DNA from: Sandaracinaceae bacterium
GTDB taxonomy: Bacteria; Myxococcota_A; Polyangia; Polyangiales; Houyiibacteriaceae
Direction of reading: 5' to 3'
Length of the DNA stretch: 64,000 nucleotides
NCBI GenBank assembly: GCA_020633055.1
Contig: JACKEJ010000015.1
Location: forward strand, 131,536 to 195,535
Shown here: piece after piece, positions 26,889-35,012 of the stretch
Layout: the number at the start of each line of letters is the position of its first letter
Numbering within the stretch: position 1 is the stretch's first letter
The notes under the pieces: model-generated
What the model was told of the DNA's origin: nothing
Databases searched by the model: none
Seen by the model: only the letters and a program-made list of their open reading frames with translations
Made by a program: the position numbers and the translations under genes

Positions 26889-26998
26889 ACGCGTACGATG
26901 CTCTGCGTGCGCATCAATCCGAAGTGGGAGCAGGCCACCGTCGGGAACGGCGTTCGCTTCGGTTCGGCGAAAACCGTCAGTCGCTCCCCCAAACGCGG

Positions 26999-29410
26999 CT
27001 ACAGCGCTTGCTGAAGCGCGAAGAGGGGCGCACGCCGCACGCACGCGCGGCCACCCGCGGTCTCACTGAGCTCCACGACCCCTTGATTGGTACGCGATGC
27101 CCCAAGAAACCGGTCGCCGTCTCGGCTGGGCGCCACGGGTCTACCGGGCGCGATCTCCGTGTGGACGAGCAGCGGGCCGCCGAGTCCACGCTGCACGTCG
27201 AACACGAAGAAGACCACCCGACGTGGATGCCTGTCGAACGGCGACCCCATCGTGACCGACAGCAACACCGCAGACTCCTGCACGTCGTGAATGGTGACAG
27301 TACCCAGCAGGGGATCGGTGGTGGCGTCCAGCAGGATCCGGCTGCGGTCGGACTCGGCGTCATGAACGGCGAGGGTGGCGCCGCCCCATGGTTGGTGAGC
27401 GGATGCCAACATGAAGGTGTAGCGTCCACTCCGAACCCAAGGCACGAACGTCTGGGCAGCGTCGAAGGCAATCTGCCCCGAAGCCGGCGCCAGGCAGCCC
27501 GGAGGCGTAGGCGGTCGACGACGCAGCGCAACACGTCGCGCCGGAATGGGTGCCGGCCAGCCCGCTTGCCATGCTCCGGCGACGACTCGGGCAGCGCCAA
27601 GCGGGATGGTCGGTTCGCAGTTGGCGGGCTCGGCGACGGGCACAGCCAACGCGGGTCCTCGATGTGTCGGCCCGCCTGGATACGGCGGTGCCGTGGGGCT
27701 CGGGCGCCACGCAATGCCTTCGAAGGTCTCGTCGGATTCGCTCACCGCTTCAGTCGAATTGGACCAGTAGGTCACGGTCTTGAACCGCTCCGTGGACGTC
27801 GCCTCCTGCGACCACCCACGAAACAAACAGCGTTCGAGGTCGACGTACACCGAGCGGTGCGTCGACGTCCTCGACGCCTCTCCTGTCGACGAATAGTCCG
27901 CGACCATGCGTAGGGAGCCGCGCGCCGCAGACTCGCAGCGGGCCTCCGGGCGGGCACAGTCGCCGACGAGGGCGAGGGGGGCCCGGGACCCACTCAGCAG
28001 CGGCACGAGCGTGGGACAGGCCGCGGCCAGCTCCTCGACGAGCGTCGCGTCACCTCCGGCGAGTACCCGGTCGAATACGAACGACGGGACGGTGTAGCTC
28101 CACGGCTCGGTACCCTCCGCTTGGCTGGATCTCACCCAAGGCGCATCGAGAGGCATGACGTAGCTCCCGTGGTCGTCGAGTCGAACCATGGTGTTGACGG
28201 CGACGTCCCACCCCGCACGCCCTGAGGGTTGCCACGTCCTCTGCACGTAGGCGTGCGGATTCCCCGGCAACGGCATCGGCTCGAGCGCGGCAACTCCGTC
28301 GAGCGCCGCGCGCGGCAGCCCACCAGCCGCCGCGCTCCGATTGCGCTCCAGTAGTAGCTGCAGGGATGCCGGCCGGGAGGCTGCGTCGCCAACGGCCACC
28401 CACGCCGACAGCGACCCGACTCCCGCTGCGCGTCGTGCGGTCCTGAAGTTGGCGGATGGGGCGGCCAGCACAAAGAGCAACGGCTGCTCTTTCGCCTCTA
28501 CCCACACCGAGGTTGTGTGTCCCTGCCACTCACCATGTCGCTCACAGGATGGAACGGCACGCCCGCCCATGGGGCTCACCGTCCGAAGCGACGGCGGTGC
28601 GCCGGGTAGCTCTCCAGCCAGCCGGTCCAAGACGCGACATCCGCTCATGTCTTCCGTGAGGAAGTCATCGGGTGCTCGAACGATCAACTCCGCTCCTGCC
28701 GCCGCCCCTCCGAGTTGTCCGCGAAACCGACGGGCCTCGAACCCATCCCGGCGTGGGTCCACGTCGAGCAGGTCGAAGCCAGGCGGTGTCACGATGTGAT
28801 GGCTTCGGACGAAGACTTCGTCGGCGGCCCAACCGTGACCGGGTTCCTTCACGAGGTCCGCAATGGAAGCGGTCTCAGCCAGCAGCGCGGCCACAAGCTG
28901 GAAGCGGCTGGCTGAGACCGACGCGCCAACACACACGTCGCCGTGCTCCTGTGGCGGGCAAAGCCACTCCAGCCTTGCGACCAGCTCGCGCGCGCGGTCG
29001 ACCTCCAGCGCCAGAGTGCCGGCCGGTGCGGCAGGAAGACCAGGCGGCGACGGCAGCGACCGCCCAGCCGTCTCGCTCTCCCAGGCCCAACGCGCCAGCC
29101 TGCTCACGTCTTCGAAGCTCGGGGAGAGGGCGTCCCCCGTCGATGACGCACACGGCCCGTGAGTCGTGAGCTCATCAACGGCGCGAGCACACGCGGCCAC
29201 CTCCCGCAGCGGCATCCCGAGCGAGCGCTGGAGCTCGACCGCTGCGGCCACAACGCGCTGCCAGCGGACGTCACTGTCACCGCGCGGAGGAGCCGCTGGT
29301 GCTGGAACGGCCCCGGGGTGCGCTCCGGTGTGTTGCATCGCAGGGGGCGGACCACAGGCAGTCGCGAGCATCGCAAGCGCCACCAGTCCCATCGTACCTC
29401 GGCCAGGCAT
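26999..29410 (-). CDS. Large probable lipoprotein, unknown function
   Basis: An 803-residue protein from ATG (MPGRGTMGLVALAML). The signal ends in 'LAMLATAC', a lipobox, followed by a Pro/Ala linker. The body has cysteine pairs, many beta strands and no motif I recognise; 'ARCESAARGSLRMVADYSST' and 'FKTVTYWSNSTEAVSES' lie mid-protein. It may be a surface-exposed protein of the myxobacterial envelope. An alternative upstream start at 29509 would add 33 residues without a better signal peptide. It converges with the DUF3037 gene. Confidence 0.65.
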   Translation of the reverse strand: MPGRGTMGLVALAMLATACGPPPAMQHTGAHPGAVPAPAAPPRGDSDVRWQRVVAAAVELQRSLGMPLREVAACARAVDELTTHGPCASSTGDALSPSFEDVSRLARWAWESETAGRSLPSPPGLPAAPAGTLALEVDRARELVARLEWLCPPQEHGDVCVGASVSASRFQLVAALLAETASIADLVKEPGHGWAADEVFVRSHHIVTPPGFDLLDVDPRRDGFEARRFRGQLGGAAAGAELIVRAPDDFLTEDMSGCRVLDRLAGELPGAPPSLRTVSPMGGRAVPSCERHGEWQGHTTSVWVEAKEQPLLFVLAAPSANFRTARRAAGVGSLSAWVAVGDAASRPASLQLLLERNRSAAAGGLPRAALDGVAALEPMPLPGNPHAYVQRTWQPSGRAGWDVAVNTMVRLDDHGSYVMPLDAPWVRSSQAEGTEPWSYTVPSFVFDRVLAGGDATLVEELAAACPTLVPLLSGSRAPLALVGDCARPEARCESAARGSLRMVADYSSTGEASRTSTHRSVYVDLERCLFRGWSQEATSTERFKTVTYWSNSTEAVSESDETFEGIAWRPSPTAPPYPGGPTHRGPALAVPVAEPANCEPTIPLGAARVVAGAWQAGWPAPIPARRVALRRRPPTPPGCLAPASGQIAFDAAQTFVPWVRSGRYTFMLASAHQPWGGATLAVHDAESDRSRILLDATTDPLLGTVTIHDVQESAVLLSVTMGSPFDRHPRRVVFFVFDVQRGLGGPLLVHTEIAPGRPVAPSRDGDRFLGASRTNQGVVELSETAGGRACVRRAPLFALQQAL

Positions 29411-29521
29411 GCAGTTCGCGGAGCGTACCATTGGGATCGCGGCAGTGCTCACAGAGAGGCACCTCGAGTCGATGACCGCCCCCGTCCTCGACACCCGTGC
29501 TCCCAGCAAGGACCGGAACGG

Positions 29522-29890
29522 TCAGTCGAGCATCACGCCCCAGCCATCCGAGTTGCCACCCAACGGACCCGCGAGGCGGTCCAGATCAGCTTGGATGCGC
29601 ATGATCTCGTCGTACGCCGGCACCATCTCCACGCGCGCGTACACGGCCCATGACGGACCAAACTCTTCGTCGTCTGGGTCGACCTCGCCGCTCTCGTCCG
29701 GCTCGCCCTCGTCGAAGACGATCTCGCAGTCGTAGCCGGCCCGCGCCAACGCCTGACTGACAGCCTCGGCCGACGATCGGTCGGGCACCGCAACGGGGAA
29801 GTCGATGACTAGCGGCTGGGACATGTCGACGCCGTCCGCAGCAAGGGCAGCCAACACCGCACCGTCATCGTCGTCTGGATAGCTCGTCAT
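29522..29890 (-). CDS. rraB: RraB-family ribonuclease E inhibitor-like protein
   Basis: A 122-residue acidic protein from ATG 29890 (MTSYPDDDDGAVL). It matches the RraB pattern: an N-terminal helix, 'QPLVIDFPVAVPDRSSAEA', 'VSQALARAGYDCEIVFDEGE', then 'SWAVYARVEMVPAYDEIMRI' and the end 'GGNSDGWG' that is conserved in the family. RraB of E. coli binds RNase E and slows it. Here it stands alone, which is common for RraB-fold proteins and may mean another partner. Fold assignment is good; the inhibitor role is inferred. Confidence 0.7.
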   Translation of the reverse strand: MTSYPDDDDGAVLAALAADGVDMSQPLVIDFPVAVPDRSSAEAVSQALARAGYDCEIVFDEGEPDESGEVDPDDEEFGPSWAVYARVEMVPAYDEIMRIQADLDRLAGPLGGNSDGWGVMLD

Positions 29891-29970
29891 GTCGTGCGGC
29901 TTTAGCTCGTCGTCCGCCGCGTGCAATGCGTGGTCTCGACGCGTCGCGCGGCGCCGCATAGGCTCCATCT

Positions 29971-30222
29971 ATGTCCAGCACCCCATCAAGCATCCAAGCT
30001 GCGCCTGCAGCACAGGCCTCGAGCGATGCGGCTTCCCCTACGGATGCGTTGTCCGAGGAGGAGCTGCTCGCACACGTGCTCTCCGGTGCCGGAGGCCGAG
30101 TGCGCGCGGCCGTGGAGCGACTGACGACGATGGGCATCATCGACGAACGCGGAAAGGTGCTGGTAGAGGAGCTGCCGCGCGACATGCGCCCGGACTCGAA
30201 GACCACAGTCGTCACGGGCTGA
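29971..30222 (+). CDS. Orphan paralogue of the zeta-linked antitoxin-like protein
   Basis: 83 residues, same length as the protein at 19773, with 'RVRAAVERLTTMGIIDERGK' and the tail 'ELPRDMRPDSKTTVVTG'. The upstream ATAGGCT element is also shared. Just after the stop, the DNA still resembles the start of the kinase gene at 20046 for about 25 bp (CTCGCAT and GGT), then diverges, so the toxin was lost here. It is a possible free antitoxin; see findings. Confidence 0.7.
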   Translation: MSSTPSSIQAAPAAQASSDAASPTDALSEEELLAHVLSGAGGRVRAAVERLTTMGIIDERGKVLVEELPRDMRPDSKTTVVTG

Positions 30223-30411
30223 CGCATCGCCATGCGCCCTCGCATATTGGTAGGTCTGGCCGCGTCCGCACGGCATCAGCACGCCCACCGGAAGGCCTAG
30301 CTGGACCTGGGACATCTCCAAGCTAGCGAGCTGGTGAAGGCGCAGCTCTCCCTCCGCGCGTAGGGCGACGGGGAGGTGGCTCCGCCGGACTCCGCGTGCC
30401 AGAAGGGGGTC

Positions 30412-31416
30412 ATGCAAGGACACACGTCACGGACAGTTGGCGCCGAACCCTCTGTCTCCACGCGCGCCGCATGGTGGGCGCTCCAGGGCGCGCTCGTCGC
30501 GGTCGCCTTCGCGTTTCCCGCCACGGGCCACGCGCAGGACTACGGCCCGTTCGAGTGCAGCGCCGACGCCTCGAACGTGGAGGCGGTGCTGGAGCGGCAC
30601 GTGGCCCAGCGCCTTCCCGTGTATGAGCGCGTGCGCGTTGCGCGCGCCGCGTATCGTGACGCCCGGATCGCGCTCCTTGCCGCGAGGCGTGGCGAGGTGC
30701 AGGTCACGATGGAGCAAGGCCAAGCGCTAGAGGCCCAGCAGGCACGCACAGAGGGGTGGCTGCGTGCGGAAGACGAGCTCTATCGCGCGTGGCAGCGGTG
30801 CTACGGCGAGCTGCGTCGCATTCGGCGCTACCTGCCGAGGGCCGTGCATCACTTGCGTCTGTCGCTGGCGCTGGACGGTGCGCTCTGGTCCATGCCCAAC
30901 CAGGACTACGAACCCGACGATGGCGACTATTGGGATGATGACTACTCCCGCGTCTGGTACCGCACGCCGGGCGCGTCGCTGCAGGTGGGTTGGGAGCGCT
31001 TCTACACGCAGCGCCTGGGCGTGCAGATCAACGGGACCTTCGCCGTGGGACAGGGTCGCTTTCGAGCGTGCGTCACCATGGACTCGCTCGGATGCTATGG
31101 CCGCCCGGAGGCAGGGCGCGCCTTCACCGGGGCCCTGGATGTGGGGCTGCGCGTGTGGGTGGGGTCCATCGTGGTGCTTGGGTTCGGGGCCGAGTTTCGG
31201 GTGACACGCTTGCCCTTCACGGAGCGGGTGCAGCACGGCAACCGCTACAGCGTCAGCGAGCGCTTGCTCCCTGCCCTGCTGGCGCGCATCGGGCCCGAGA
31301 TCCTGCTCAGCGCGGACGGGCGCTGGTGGGTGTCGCCGTCCGTTGGTCTCGGGCGGCTCCTGAACCAGTCCGGCTTCGTGCTCGTGTCCAGCCTGCGCCT
31401 GGGCTACTTGCTCTGA
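30412..31416 (+). CDS. Probable outer-membrane beta-barrel protein
   Basis: A 334-residue protein from ATG 30412, behind AGAAGGGGG. The signal peptide is 'WALQGALVAVAFAFPATGHA', cleaved before QDYGPFECS. A helical/coiled-coil part (residues 50-135) precedes a C-terminal half of alternating amphipathic strands (LQVGWERFYTQRLGVQING, ALDVGLRVWVGSIVVLGFGA) that ends in 'LVSSLRLGYLL', with alternating hydrophobics typical of a barrel's last strand. A periplasmic helix plus a membrane barrel would fit. Function unknown. Confidence 0.6.
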   Translation: MQGHTSRTVGAEPSVSTRAAWWALQGALVAVAFAFPATGHAQDYGPFECSADASNVEAVLERHVAQRLPVYERVRVARAAYRDARIALLAARRGEVQVTMEQGQALEAQQARTEGWLRAEDELYRAWQRCYGELRRIRRYLPRAVHHLRLSLALDGALWSMPNQDYEPDDGDYWDDDYSRVWYRTPGASLQVGWERFYTQRLGVQINGTFAVGQGRFRACVTMDSLGCYGRPEAGRAFTGALDVGLRVWVGSIVVLGFGAEFRVTRLPFTERVQHGNRYSVSERLLPALLARIGPEILLSADGRWWVSPSVGLGRLLNQSGFVLVSSLRLGYLL

Positions 31417-31550
31417 CGACTCCGCGTTGAGACAGCGAGTGAGCGGCTCGTCGTGAAGGGCAGCTCCATCATGGCCCGCATCCGGGCGCGAGCGGCAGCG
31501 CTGCGGGTGGTCCGCGCGCGGCATTGTCCGGCGCGGCGGCTCGGACTACC

Positions 31551-31727
31551 GTGCACGCCGTGATCTACTTGGTCGTCGTGCTGGTAGTGCTCATGGGCTT
31601 GGGCAAGTGGTGGAGCGTTCAGCAGGCAGCCGACCAGCGGCGCGAGTTGACCGCGCTCCGCCGCGAGCTGGCGATGAACCGCGTGGAGAGCGACACCGAC
31701 GAGGCGACATGCCGCGACGAATCCTGA
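31551..31727 (+). CDS. Small membrane protein upstream of signal peptidase
   Basis: A 58-residue protein from GTG 31551 (VHAVIYLVVVLVVLMGLGK). A TTG at 31524 would add nine residues. One N-terminal membrane helix is followed by a short charged helix (ADQRRELTALRRELAMNR), i.e. a single-pass protein with a small cytoplasmic or periplasmic coil. Its last 19 bases overlap the start of the signal peptidase gene, so it probably shares that transcript. Confidence 0.5.
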   Translation: MHAVIYLVVVLVVLMGLGKWWSVQQAADQRRELTALRRELAMNRVESDTDEATCRDES

Positions 31728-32299
31728 AGAAGCGCGCTGCGCAGGTCCTGCTCGTCACGGTCGCGGCGGCGTTCATGGGCTGCTCAGCCTTCCTCGAGAG
31801 CTGGACCTCGAGTGGGCCAAGTATGTGGCCCGCGCTGTACGAACAGCGCTTCCTCACTACGCTCACTCCGTTCACGTCGCTGCGCCGCGGGGACATCGTG
31901 GTCTTTCGTCTCCCCCACGAAGACGTCACGGCGGTCAAGCGTGTGGTCGGCTTGCCGGGTGATACGGTCGAAGTGCGTGACGGCCGCGTCTTCATCGACG
32001 GGCGTGCGTTGGGCGCAGAACGCGACGTTGCGTGCCCTGCTGGGCCCGAGTGGCTCGGACCCGAGTTGGTCTGCTGGGTCGAATCCGCCGGAGACCATCG
32101 CTGGCTCGCGGCTCGCGGCACCGACGGCCCGGCCGCCGACCTGTCGAACGTTGGTCCCGTCGTGGTTCCTCCGGGGGCCTACTACGTCGTCGGAGACATG
32201 CGCACGCAGTCGAACGACAGCCGCAATCCGAGCATCGGCACCGTTCCCTGGTCGCGTGTCGAAGGGCGCCTGGTGTGGGGCGAAGCGGAGCCGCCCTAG
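31709..32299 (+). CDS. lepB: Signal peptidase I (S26 family)
   Basis: A 196-residue enzyme that removes signal peptides from exported proteins. Its boxes are visible: one N-terminal membrane helix, 'SGPSMWPAL' with the catalytic Ser38, 'RRGDIVVFR' (box C), 'AVKRVVGLPGDTVEV' with the general base Lys77 (box D), and 'VGDMRTQSNDSRNPSIG' (box E). The spacing of Ser and Lys is that of type I enzymes. The helix contains 'FMGCSAF', so it may be lipidated. A bacterium of this group usually has several copies; this one is not linked to the ordinary lepA region. Confidence 0.9.
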   Translation: MPRRILKKRAAQVLLVTVAAAFMGCSAFLESWTSSGPSMWPALYEQRFLTTLTPFTSLRRGDIVVFRLPHEDVTAVKRVVGLPGDTVEVRDGRVFIDGRALGAERDVACPAGPEWLGPELVCWVESAGDHRWLAARGTDGPAADLSNVGPVVVPPGAYYVVGDMRTQSNDSRNPSIGTVPWSRVEGRLVWGEAEPP

Positions 32300-32336
32300 C
32301 CGTGTCGTTGTCCATCAGCACCCGCTCGGGATTACG

Positions 32337-33176
32337 TCAAGAGTCCGGCTCCACGATGGGGTTGCCACGCTCTCGCACCCCCACGCAGCGCTGAACAGCG
32401 ACGCGCCCGTCCGCGGCGGCGGCGCGGACCGCGGCCGAAACGTCGGCCACGAGCGCGATCACGGCGTCAGGGGCGCGCTCGGGGTCAGTGCGCACGGCAA
32501 GGCCCGCCGTCGCGGCCACGTTCTCGAGCACGCGCGACTCGGGCGCCGAACGAGCGCGGCCCAAGTTGCGCAGCGACCAACCCAAGTCCCGCAGCGTGGC
32601 CCGGAGTTGGTTGCGCGAGACAGACGTGGTCCCTGGCGTCACGCGCCGCGCGAGCGCCATGAACAGCTGTGCACTCGCGGGCGCCCTGGACCCGTGTTCG
32701 AACGGTGGGAGCGCCCGTGCCTGTGCTGCCGCCTCGTGCTCGCCAATGCGCTCCAAGATCAGAGGCGTCAGACGATGCACCGCCAGACCCGCGGCGACCA
32801 CGCCCGTCGTCTCGGGGTCGCACACCGGCCGGCCCGTGGTGGGATGGAGCGCACCAAACCCGTACCCGAAGGCGCGCACGTCGGGTGACGCGCCAGGAGG
32901 CAAGCTGATGTCCACCCGCCCGAGCCGCTCGGCGAGCTCCGGTGCCGCCGACGATGTGGCGCGCACCAGCCGCGCAAGCGTCGGGATGCCATCGGGCAGC
33001 CGCGGCGGGCGCCGCGCGGCGCTGTTCCCAGGCACTAAGCCACACGCCAGGAGCATGACGGCGATCACCCGCAGAGCCGCGCTCCGTCGCCTGCCCCATG
33101 TCCATCGCGGACGTTGGGTGCCGCGACCCAGGAGATCTGGGACGGTTTGGGCGAGCGGTTGATGTTCCTCGTGCAT
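32337..33176 (-). CDS. Exported protein of unknown function, copy 1
   Basis: A 279-residue protein from ATG 33176, behind GGAGAGGAG. A hydrophobic stretch 'ALRVIAVMLLACGLVPGNSA' follows a 33-residue basic leader and may be a signal peptide or lipobox (LLAC). The rest is a helical domain with 'SVSRNQLRATLRDLGWSLRN' and a conserved end 'VGVRERGNPIVEPDS'. No family assigned. The same gene occurs at 46234 with a few substitutions, including QLRATLRDLGW preserved. Confidence 0.6.
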   Translation of the reverse strand: MHEEHQPLAQTVPDLLGRGTQRPRWTWGRRRSAALRVIAVMLLACGLVPGNSAARRPPRLPDGIPTLARLVRATSSAAPELAERLGRVDISLPPGASPDVRAFGYGFGALHPTTGRPVCDPETTGVVAAGLAVHRLTPLILERIGEHEAAAQARALPPFEHGSRAPASAQLFMALARRVTPGTTSVSRNQLRATLRDLGWSLRNLGRARSAPESRVLENVAATAGLAVRTDPERAPDAVIALVADVSAAVRAAAADGRVAVQRCVGVRERGNPIVEPDS

Positions 33177-33367
33177 CGTGGCGGCTCCTCTCCGTGCTGC
33201 TGGCGGCAGCGCCGGAGCCGAACGAGCGTCGCTCGAGCAGCATTCCCGCGTGGACGGCAGGTGCACGAAAAGCCATCCGCTGTGGCGACGACCCGGGTGT
33301 CACGAGCAGGCACCATGCCGGTCTGGGCAGAGGCCGCGATCAGCGGATCCATGGCACGCTGCATCGC

Positions 33368-33901
33368 ATGCTCATCGTCCTCTCCGGCCTCCCCGCGACG
33401 GGGAAGAGCACGCTCGGGGCTGCGCTCGCGCGGCGACTCTCGCTCCCGCTGTTCTCGGTCGATCCCATCGAAGCTGGGATGCTTCGCGCCGGGCTCTCCC
33501 AGGGCTTCGAGACGGGCCTCGCGGCGTACCTGGTGGCGCAAGCCCTGGTCGACTCTCAGCTGTCTCTCGGGCAGGGAGCGATCGTGGACGCCGTGAACGC
33601 CGAGGAGGCGGGCAAGGACACATGGCGTCACGTCGCGCGACACCACGCAACGCCCCTGTGCGTCGTCGAGTGCGTGTGTCCCGACGACCGCATTCACCGC
33701 GCACGGCTCGAGTCGCGACAGCGCGCGGTCGCTTCGGTGCTCCGAGAGCCCACATGGGACGACGTCCAGCGCCGACGACGCACGTACACGACCTGGGTCG
33801 AGCCCCACCTCCGCGTGGACACCCTGGAGCCCATCGACGAGCTCGTGGCTCATGTGCTCTCGTGGCTCCAGGAGAATGCTGCGGGCGCGCCCTCCCACTA
33901 G
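33368..33901 (+). CDS. P-loop kinase (AAA_33/zeta-like), copy 1
   Basis: A 177-residue protein from ATG 33368. 'MLIVLSGLPATGKSTLGAAL' is a Walker A motif, 'FSVDPIEAGML' a substrate-binding Asp region as in nucleotide or toxin kinases, and 'RARLESRQRAVASVLREPTW' an arginine-rich lid. It belongs to the broad AAA_33 kinase group (polynucleotide kinase, chloramphenicol phosphotransferase, zeta toxin); the substrate is unknown. No antitoxin-like gene is adjacent. Copy 2 at 47264 is also intact. Confidence 0.75.
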   Translation: MLIVLSGLPATGKSTLGAALARRLSLPLFSVDPIEAGMLRAGLSQGFETGLAAYLVAQALVDSQLSLGQGAIVDAVNAEEAGKDTWRHVARHHATPLCVVECVCPDDRIHRARLESRQRAVASVLREPTWDDVQRRRRTYTTWVEPHLRVDTLEPIDELVAHVLSWLQENAAGAPSH

Positions 33902-33964
33902 CGCAAAGGCTGGGTTGGAGCGCCCGTCGGGGGTCATGCTAGAAGCGAATCGATGGGAGCGTTC

Positions 33965-34954
33965 ATGCGGCTCAGGTTCTCGGCGTTCGTCATGTGTATT
34001 GCGCTGCTCGTCCCGTGGGTATCACACGGGCAGGCGAGCCGCCCCGCCCCTGTCGCGAGCGCGATGCCGCCGTGGATGCCTCCCGCGTGTTGGGCCATGC
34101 CGCTTGAACGCGGGAACGTCTTTGCGTCGCCGACTGGGGTCGACCCCATCTTCACCATCAATGCGTCTGCGCAGTACGCCATCGTCGGTCCTGTCGCACG
34201 CGGGCGCGTCCCCGTGCGCATGGTCAGTCCAATTCGCAGCGGCACGCTCTACATGGACGAGACCGATTGCCACGTCGTCGCGCTGGCGCGCGGCTCGCTC
34301 GTAGGCGTTCCAATTTCCTTCGATGCGGGGGACTCGTTCATCGTCGCAGGGCCTGGCGCGACCGAGGGAACGACACGCGTGCGCGCGCGGGTGAAGATCA
34401 TGGAGCTGAGGGGGATGTCCGATCGTCTCCAGGAGCTGGGGGTGTACGAAGGCGACATCCCGACCGCGCAGCTGGGCGCAGAGTGGCCAGCTGTGCCGGA
34501 CCGCCTCCCGAGGCTGAGCCGAGCCATCGTCACCGGCCAACTCTCACTGAGCGCTGAACCGGGCGGCGTTCCGTTCCAGACGTTCAACCTGATGGATGGG
34601 ACGCCGCTTGCAGTGGTCCGCCGCGAAGGCAAGCACACCGCCGTCCGCGTCGGAGACGGCCCGTACGTCTACGGGTGGACGGAGGCGGTGTTGGCGCGAG
34701 ATCCGGAAACGTGGGCCATCGGTGCCCTCGGCCCCCACACGAGCGGGCCACCGCCGGTCGTGCCGCACATCCGTGAAGGCACCGAAATCCAGCTACGGCC
34801 TGGCGTCGCGGTCGTCACGACTAGGGCCCTACCCGTTCTGCCGGGTGCTCGGCAGCCAAACGGTCGCGTCACCATCGAACTGCGGCGAGGACGGGGCGTG
34901 CTGCTCACCGGGGTGGTGGACGCCAGCGACGTCTCGGTGGGGCCCCTGCCGTGA
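33965..34954 (+). CDS. Exported SH3-like domain protein, copy 1
   Basis: A 329-residue protein from ATG 33965; GGGAG lies 5 bases upstream. An ATG 12 bp earlier (33953) is also possible. The signal peptide 'LRFSAFVMCIALLVPWVSHG' is followed by 'QASRP'. The body has two SH3-like regions with 'ARGRVPVRMVSPIRSG' and 'TPLAVVRREGKHTAVRVGDG', and ends 'VLLTGVVDASDVSVGPLP'. It resembles the protein at 10953 in element order. The second copy, at 47861, is interrupted by an IS3 element. Confidence 0.65.
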   Translation: MRLRFSAFVMCIALLVPWVSHGQASRPAPVASAMPPWMPPACWAMPLERGNVFASPTGVDPIFTINASAQYAIVGPVARGRVPVRMVSPIRSGTLYMDETDCHVVALARGSLVGVPISFDAGDSFIVAGPGATEGTTRVRARVKIMELRGMSDRLQELGVYEGDIPTAQLGAEWPAVPDRLPRLSRAIVTGQLSLSAEPGGVPFQTFNLMDGTPLAVVRREGKHTAVRVGDGPYVYGWTEAVLARDPETWAIGALGPHTSGPPPVVPHIREGTEIQLRPGVAVVTTRALPVLPGARQPNGRVTIELRRGRGVLLTGVVDASDVSVGPLP

Positions 34955-35012
34955 CATCGACGCACGCGCGTTCGACGACAAGCGTAGAGACCTACCGTCC
35001 GAGAGCTGGGTG

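Noticed and set aside
26898..27014. Small plus-strand frame MLCVRINPKWEQATVG...
   Set aside because: Only 38 codons, overlaps the end of the lipoprotein gene, no clear ribosome site; it may be a chance frame or a small remnant.
33368..33901. Calling the P-loop kinase a zeta toxin
   Set aside because: Walker A is present, but there is no antitoxin-like gene next to it and no specific zeta signature; only a general AAA_33 kinase call is supported.
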